From Streptomyces sp. R28 (GTDB lineage: Bacteria; Actinomycetota; Actinomycetes; Streptomycetales; Streptomycetaceae), in the NCBI RefSeq assembly GCF_041052385.1, contig NZ_CP163439.1, forward strand, positions 5,445,001 to 5,509,000: DNA of 64,000 bases, written 5' to 3'. The translations under genes and the position numbers were made by a program. Within the stretch, counting starts at the first letter, position 1. Each line of letters opens with the position of its first letter. Shown piece after piece: positions 60,318 through 64,000 of the stretch. The notes beneath the pieces are model-generated. The model did not search any database and was not told where the DNA came from. It saw only the letters and a list, made by a program, of their open reading frames with translations.

Positions 60318-60518
60318 ATGACGCCCGTGCAGATCAACTGGCTGACCCTGATCCTCGCCCCTCTCGGCGTCATCGGGTTGCTGGTCGCCTTCACCGCCGC
60401 GCGGTCGGCGGCCGGCAGGGGCGAGCCGATGCCGGGGTGGGGGAAGGCCGTCCAGGGGGTGGCGATCGCCTTCGTGCTGCTCGTGGCCCTGATGAACTTG
60501 GCAGCGAGCGGGTCGTGA
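60318..60518 (+). CDS. 66-residue two-helix membrane protein
   Basis: ATG 60318 with AAGGAG upstream. MTPVQINWLTLILAPLGVIG and VAIAFVLLVALMNLAA give two membrane helices joined by a short basic loop (TAARSAAGRGE). No family recognised. It is divergent from the EEP-fold gene. Confidence 0.7.
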   Translation: MTPVQINWLTLILAPLGVIGLLVAFTAARSAAGRGEPMPGWGKAVQGVAIAFVLLVALMNLAASGS

Positions 60519-60540
60519 GCGGGCCGGACAGTACGGGGGA

Positions 60541-60576
60541 CAGCACGTGGGGCAGCACGTGGGGCAGCACGTGCAG
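60541..60576. repeat. Three 12-bp GGGGCAGCACGT-like repeats
   Basis: GCAGCACGTGGG-like units repeat three times in the relic region after the small membrane protein gene. Confidence 0.6.
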
Positions 60577-60672
60577 CGTCATGCGTCGACGCGGGCCCGG
60601 AACGCCCCGCAGTGCCTCGTTGAACGTGTAGGCGTCGTCGGCGCCCACGACGACCAGGGCGGGGACCGTGAC
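60550..60672 (-). pseudogene. C-terminal fragment of an alpha/beta-hydrolase gene
   Basis: The reverse strand reads VTVPALVVVGADDAYTFNEA then LRGVPGPRRR, which resembles the strand and acidic loop (VPxLVVxGxxD) before the catalytic Asp of alpha/beta hydrolases. No start, nucleophile or rest of the gene is present. It marks the edge between core and accessory DNA. Confidence 0.45.
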
Positions 60673-60683
60673 CTACAGGTCGA

Positions 60684-60711
60684 GGGCCCCGGAGAGATCC
60701 GGAGCCCTTGG
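60684..60711 (-). terminator. Hairpin after the accessory operon
   Basis: GGGCCCCGGA (60684-60693) pairs with TCCGGAGCCC (60698-60707) with one mismatch and a GAGA loop, 17 bp beyond the last gene of the reverse-strand run. Confidence 0.6.
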
Positions 60712-60723
60712 CGTTGTGGCTTG

Positions 60724-61002
60724 TCAGTTCAGGTGGCTCAGGCGGCGGCCTCGGCTTTCGGCGATGCGTAGGGCGTCTCGCAGTGCCTCGGTCAGGCGCT
60801 CGGCGAGGTAGCGGAGGTCGCCGGGCTGGGTGTGGGGGAGCAAGGCGAGGGCATGGTCGACGAGTTCCTGGCCCATGTCGAGCTGAATCGACTCCGTGAC
60901 CTCGGCCCATCGGGAGACCGGTCCGCCATCGTCATCGGTGACCAGGTAACAGTGCTTGTCGTCAAGGCCGGACCTGGGAAGCAGACGGGGTTCTTGCGGC
61001 AT
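60724..61002 (-). CDS. 92-residue accessory-module protein
   Basis: MPQEPRLLPRSGLDDKHCYL opens a soluble protein with VSRWAEVTESIQLDMGQELV and a helical end (LAERLTEALRDALRIAESRG). It is coupled by an ATGA overlap to the gene before it. I do not know its function. Related short proteins occur beside helix-turn-helix regulators in many Streptomyces (from memory). Confidence 0.7.
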   Translation of the reverse strand: MPQEPRLLPRSGLDDKHCYLVTDDDGGPVSRWAEVTESIQLDMGQELVDHALALLPHTQPGDLRYLAERLTEALRDALRIAESRGRRLSHLN

Positions 61003-61316
61003 CAGGCCACCCCCAGCCCGTGAATCCAATACGGGCCGGGCATGTCTTGGCCCAGCGCGGCGATGGCCAGTTCCCGACGGCGCTGACGTTGCTCATCAGC
61101 GGTCAGATACGGACGTACGGATCTGACCGCTGAAGCGTCCAGCGGGGTGTCGTCGTGAGCGTAGGGGCTGCGGTGGGGTGGGAGCGGCGGGGGCAGGTGC
61201 CGAGGGAGGTCGACGGGCAGGACCCCGGGTGGCGACGGCATGGGGCCGGGCGACGCGGCCTGCCCCATCAGCAGGAGGGACGTCCAGGTGACGAGTCGGC
61301 GGACAAGGTCGGTCAT
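61002..61316 (-). CDS. 104-residue accessory-module protein
   Basis: MTDLVRRLVTWTSLLLMGQA, a Pro-rich middle (PPGVLPVDLPRHLPPPLPPH), then a conserved end YLTADEQRQRRRELAIAALG with DMPGPYWIHGLG. ATG 61316 follows GGAG at 8 bp. The N-terminal hydrophobic stretch is short. Unknown function. It is downstream of the kinase-like gene with a 191-bp gap in which I see no gene. Confidence 0.7.
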   Translation of the reverse strand: MTDLVRRLVTWTSLLLMGQAASPGPMPSPPGVLPVDLPRHLPPPLPPHRSPYAHDDTPLDASAVRSVRPYLTADEQRQRRRELAIAALGQDMPGPYWIHGLGVA

Positions 61317-61507
61317 GTCATCAGCTCCGATCTACTTTTGCTGGTGGCCGCGCCCCCGGACGGCAGCACCCGTCGCGGGGGCCTCGCATGCCCGGCGAAC
61401 GGGGGCATCCGAGCTGAGGTCGGCCTGGGTTCGTTCGTTGCCGAGCGGCCCGAGAATGCGGGCACTGGAGGAGACGCGTAGGCAGGGCGGCACGCAGAGG
61501 GACCGGC

Positions 61508-62344
61508 TCAGTTCAAGGCCTTACCCACCTCGCAGATCGTCGGCCGGTCCTCCGGAGCATGGCTGAGCATCGCCTCGATCAATTCGCCCAGCCCACCCGG
61601 TGCCTTCACTGGTCGGCGGCGGCCCGCTGCCACAGCTTCTCTCTGGACGGGACGTGGAGCGTCGTCCGGGTACTCGACCGCCCGCCAGCCGGTGGCTGAG
61701 ATGAGCAAGGAAGCGCCGAGCGCGTAGACGTCCGCTTCCGGCGTCGGCTCGGCCTGTCCGATGTCGAGCACGCTGCGGGAGATTTCCGGTGCCTCATAGT
61801 GGACGAGGCAGCCGCGGAACGGGAAGTCGTATCCCTCGGGCACGCTTCCGCCTCGGGCAAGGGCGAGGTCGATGAGGTGGGTCCGTTCCGGCCCGATGAT
61901 GAAGTGTGCGGGCTGCACGTCACCGTGTGCCCAGCCCTTGGCGTGGAGTTCAGCCAGCGCCTCGACACAGCTCAAAGCCACGCCGGTGTGCGGTTCGACG
62001 GATGAGCCTTGCCTGCGGCAGGGATCCCACAACCCGTACAGGTCCGGCCCTTCACGCCACGGCTGGAAGTTCCACGTCCCGCCCTCCCACTCGCCGTACG
62101 CGAAGTCAGCGAAGCCGAGGTGATACAGCACGGCACCCTCGCGCGCAGGCGCAAGAGCAGTCCAGGGCTGGGCGGGCCAGTCGGCAGTGCCCTCGATCGG
62201 ATAGCCGACTTTCACAGCGTGGTGGCCCCGAGGGCCCTCCACCTCCCAGACCATGGAGCCCCGACGATTGAGCACCAGGCGCTGAGCCGTGGGCATGAGC
62301 GCGTCGAGCACCACGACCGGCAGTTCAGGGGTTGAGCCGGACAA
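61508..62344 (-). CDS. Atypical protein-kinase-fold protein of the accessory module
   Basis: A 278-aa kinase-like protein. The Lys in HHAVKVGYP, catalytic-loop HGDVQPAHFIIG and metal-site IDLALARGG are visible, with HGD in place of HRD, His in place of the Asn and DLA in place of DFG. The glycine-rich loop is not recognisable. YEAPEISRS and ADVYALGASL match the APE and subdomain IX regions. It might phosphorylate the neighbouring regulator or a small molecule, or be a pseudokinase. TTG 62344 with GGAG is preferred; GTG 62380 is the alternative. Confidence 0.72.
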   Translation of the reverse strand: MSGSTPELPVVVLDALMPTAQRLVLNRRGSMVWEVEGPRGHHAVKVGYPIEGTADWPAQPWTALAPAREGAVLYHLGFADFAYGEWEGGTWNFQPWREGPDLYGLWDPCRRQGSSVEPHTGVALSCVEALAELHAKGWAHGDVQPAHFIIGPERTHLIDLALARGGSVPEGYDFPFRGCLVHYEAPEISRSVLDIGQAEPTPEADVYALGASLLISATGWRAVEYPDDAPRPVQREAVAAGRRRPVKAPGGLGELIEAMLSHAPEDRPTICEVGKALN

Positions 62345-62414
62345 CGTCTCTTCTCCTTCCGAGCGAACGCGGCTGACCACGAGTCGAGGCCGCCCGCGTC
62401 GCCGATGTCGTGTG

Positions 62415-62858
62415 TTACGCCTGTCCGTACGGTCGGCCGCAGTCCGAGTCGCACTGCGCGAGGTTCGAGCCGTCCACGGTCCACAGGTCGTCGAAGACCA
62501 TGAACCCGGCCGCCTTCATGGCGCGCACCGAGGCGGCCACCATCTCAGGGTCACGGGTTCCCCCGCCCGGCTTCGGGTTGTGGTGCAGGAAGCGGCCCGC
62601 GTACCGCTCGCACAGCTCCGCGTACTCCTTCGTGTGCAGGATGAGCGCGTGCAGACCGAGGTCCACGTCGTCCGACGGAACCATGGGAACCGTGGCGGTG
62701 GCTGCCGTGACCAGGAAGGCGACCGCCTGGTCCGCGATCCGCTCGGCGCGCTCGGGCGACTGCCCGTTGTGGACGACCACGAAGTGGGTGAGGCTCTCGA
62801 ACAGCTCCTCACCAGCCACCGCGCGACCGGTCTTCTGATCGTTCACCGTTGCCGTCAT
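62415..62858 (-). CDS. Glycine-rich-domain (GRDP-like) protein
   Basis: A 147-aa protein. FESLTHFVVVHNGQSPERAE, VDLGLHALILHTKEYAELCE, YAGRFLHHNPKPGGG and GFMVFDDLWTVDG follow the pattern of the GRDP-like family (PF07173 type), known in fungi and Streptomyces with no defined role. The tail ends in CDSDC. ATG 62858 with AGGAG 7 bp upstream. It is transcribed with the kinase-like gene 70 bp downstream. Confidence 0.7.
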   Translation of the reverse strand: MTATVNDQKTGRAVAGEELFESLTHFVVVHNGQSPERAERIADQAVAFLVTAATATVPMVPSDDVDLGLHALILHTKEYAELCERYAGRFLHHNPKPGGGTRDPEMVAASVRAMKAAGFMVFDDLWTVDGSNLAQCDSDCGRPYGQA

Positions 62859-63009
62859 TGCAATCTCCTGGTGTGAGGGGGTGCTTGGCACTTACGTCCC
62901 GCCGTGATCGCCGAGGTCGGCTGATGGACGATCGGGAAGCGGGCTTGGAGGCCGGCCCCGAACGGGGACGGGGGAGCCGGGGAATGGGCACCCGTCCGGG
63001 GCGGCCGGT

Positions 63010-63108
63010 CTACTGGCCAATACCGAGGGCCATGCCGATCACCAGGCCGCATGACGCGCTGATCACGATGATGAAAAGGACCCCGGCGTATCGGCCGATG
63101 ACGCGCAT
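63010..63108 (-). CDS. 32-residue membrane miniprotein
   Basis: MRVIGRYAGVLFIIVISASC is followed by GLVIGMALGIGQ and a stop. It is one hydrophobic helix. The ATG overlaps the stop of the gene before it (ATGA), so it should be translated by coupling. It is too short for homology search to say much. Confidence 0.55.
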   Translation of the reverse strand: MRVIGRYAGVLFIIVISASCGLVIGMALGIGQ

Positions 63109-63338
63109 CACAGCCCACCCCGGCTGTTGCCGTTCCTGATGGCCAGGCGTGCGCTGAGTTCTTCTCGCGCACTCGGTGGCTTCACGTTGCGCGGCAGGGC
63201 ATCCCATTCCCTGCCGCCACCGATCGGCCTTATCTGCACACGGCCGCCGACCTCACCCATGACGACGCCGATACGTCCCCGACTGGTGTCCTTGGCCAGA
63301 TCGCCGATGCCTGGTCTGGTCTGCTGGTTGCTCGCCAT
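63108..63338 (-). CDS. 76-residue protein, first gene of the accessory operon
   Basis: MASNQQTRPGIGDLAKDTSR, GRIGVVMGEVGGRVQIRPIG, GGREWDALPRNVKPPSARE. A small beta-rich protein that is common next to this class of regulator in Streptomyces (from memory). It has no ribosome site, so it may be leaderless. It faces the regulator gene across the palindrome. Confidence 0.68.
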   Translation of the reverse strand: MASNQQTRPGIGDLAKDTSRGRIGVVMGEVGGRVQIRPIGGGREWDALPRNVKPPSAREELSARLAIRNGNSRGGL

Positions 63339-63386
63339 GCATAGGAGGATCGCGATCGGGGGCACCTGGCCAAAAGGTCAGGCTGA

Positions 63387-63403
63387 TTACCCAACTTGGG
63401 TAA
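63387..63403. promoter_or_regulatory. 17-bp perfect palindrome operator
   Basis: TTACCCAA-C-TTGGGTAA, centred between the two divergent starts (63338 and 63464). It is A+T-rich against its surroundings and is the obvious binding site for the regulator at 63464. Confidence 0.75.
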
Positions 63404-63463
63404 TATCACGGCAAGTAGAGAATGAGCGACGTTGCGTAGCCCTCGTAGTGTGGGAGCTTGCCA

Positions 63464-64000
63464 ATGCCGGACCCTGAACAGCCGCAGGAACTTCCGACCA
63501 GGCTGCTCACCGATCCCGAGATGATCAACGCGTGTCGGGTACGCGACTTCGCCAGGATCTTCCGGCTGGTGAAGACCAGGGCGGGCATCTATCCGTCGAT
63601 GATCGCCAGACGCTGCGAGCTGACGCCCAGTCGAGTCGGTGAAGTCATCACAGGGCGACGCCAGTTGTTGCACATGGACGTGATCGAGCGAATCGCGGAC
63701 GGCCTGAGGATCCCAGGACACATGCTCGGGCTTGCCCGGCGACATTGGGAGACGCCACAGGCCCTCGTCGTCACCGAGCCCGAGGCGCCTCAAGTGAGGG
63801 AGCCAGAGCAGCAAACACCTGCCTCTCTGCCGGGTCCGGACGTGGACAGCATCCTTGCGTTGGCCACCCGAACGAACCTCAACACCGCGACACTTGAAGC
63901 GTTCCGGTCCTCCATCGAGGACTACTGGAGGCGCGATGACCAGCACGGCGGCGAGGCGCTGAGGCCGGCCGTCGTCGGTCAACTCCGTCATGTGGTCGGA
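63464..64000 (+). CDS. Helix-turn-helix (XRE-like) regulator, C-terminal part outside window
   Basis: ATG 63464, open to the window edge (179 codons). MPDPEQPQELPTRLLTDPEM, then an HTH at about residues 33-75 (LVKTRAGIYPSMIARRCELT, SRVGEVITGRRQLLHMDVIE, RIADGLRIPGHML). After a Pro/Glu linker, VDSILALATRTNLNTATLEA is the start of a helical part. Streptomyces has many XRE regulators followed by TPR-like regions, and these control small-gene neighbours. It diverges from the operon to its left. Confidence 0.82.
   Translation, partial: MPDPEQPQELPTRLLTDPEMINACRVRDFARIFRLVKTRAGIYPSMIARRCELTPSRVGEVITGRRQLLHMDVIERIADGLRIPGHMLGLARRHWETPQALVVTEPEAPQVREPEQQTPASLPGPDVDSILALATRTNLNTATLEAFRSSIEDYWRRDDQHGGEALRPAVVGQLRHVVG

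Noticed and set aside
61155..61566. Forward frames opposite the 104-aa and kinase-like genes
   Set aside because: Antisense shadows with no ribosome site; the reverse-strand genes have ATGA coupling and family-like motifs.

Overview
This window is high-GC DNA with the codon and gene style of a Streptomyces chromosome: GTG/TTG starts, actinomycete-only families (a proteasome activator of the Bpa type, mycothiol-linked isomerase family, PASTA kinase, snapalysin protease with its LysR partner) and very few TTA codons. Two perfect 14-bp parS sites (GTTTCACGTGAAAC) lie 39 kb apart. In Streptomyces these chromosome-partition sites cluster around oriC, so I read this as core chromosome near the origin. 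The order bkd genes, kinases, aspS, metG also matches what I remember of the Streptomyces coelicolor origin region; that is from memory and was not checked.

Layout. 0-5.4 kb: end of moeA, a K+ channel/RCK protein, a stub of a drug-export ABC ATPase, a quinone oxidoreductase, a wall-spanning acidic membrane protein (reverse strand), a PadR regulator and the proteasome activator. 5.4-9.1 kb: two divergent membrane Ser/Thr kinases. 9.1-13.2 kb: a branched-chain 2-oxoacid dehydrogenase operon (E1 alpha, E1 beta, E2) with a structured leader. 13.3-17.3 kb: a 58-aa membrane protein divergent from a 1217-aa protein that joins a DNA-binding helix-turn-helix to a NACHT-type NTPase and carries the only in-frame TTA (bldA) codon I found. 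17.6-25.5 kb: D,D-carboxypeptidase, GntR-MFS operon, methyltransferase, mycothiol-type isomerase, nitrilase, GlxA-like regulator with a LURP protein, cupin. 25.5-39.6 kb: thioredoxin-NHL protein, M18 aminopeptidase, FadE5-like dehydrogenase, intradiol dioxygenase, SseB-like protein, TetR/multidrug exporter pair, pirin, AI-2E-type transporter, SpoIIE phosphatase. 39.7-51 kb: aspS, a truncated dioxygenase, a secreted FG-GAP protein, an AbiEii-like protein, a PH-domain protein, pectate lyase, a DoxX-like gene with an ECF41-type promoter, metG. 51-60.5 kb: a frameshifted VWA protein, PhoX phosphatase with a PHO box, the snapalysin pair, a FUSC transporter, a phosphodiesterase-fold membrane protein. 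60.5-64 kb: an accessory module made of a helix-turn-helix regulator, a perfect palindromic operator and a reverse-strand run of small proteins, a glycine-rich-domain protein and an atypical kinase.

How it fits together. Most of the window is housekeeping and membrane/secretion physiology. The accessory signals are the NACHT protein, the regulator/kinase module at the right edge, and several gene relics (ABC ATPase stub, cut dioxygenase, DoxX fragment, hydrolase fragment) that mark past deletions. The best candidates for an undescribed system are the TTA-containing HTH-NACHT protein with its divergent small membrane protein, and the regulator/GRDP/kinase module.
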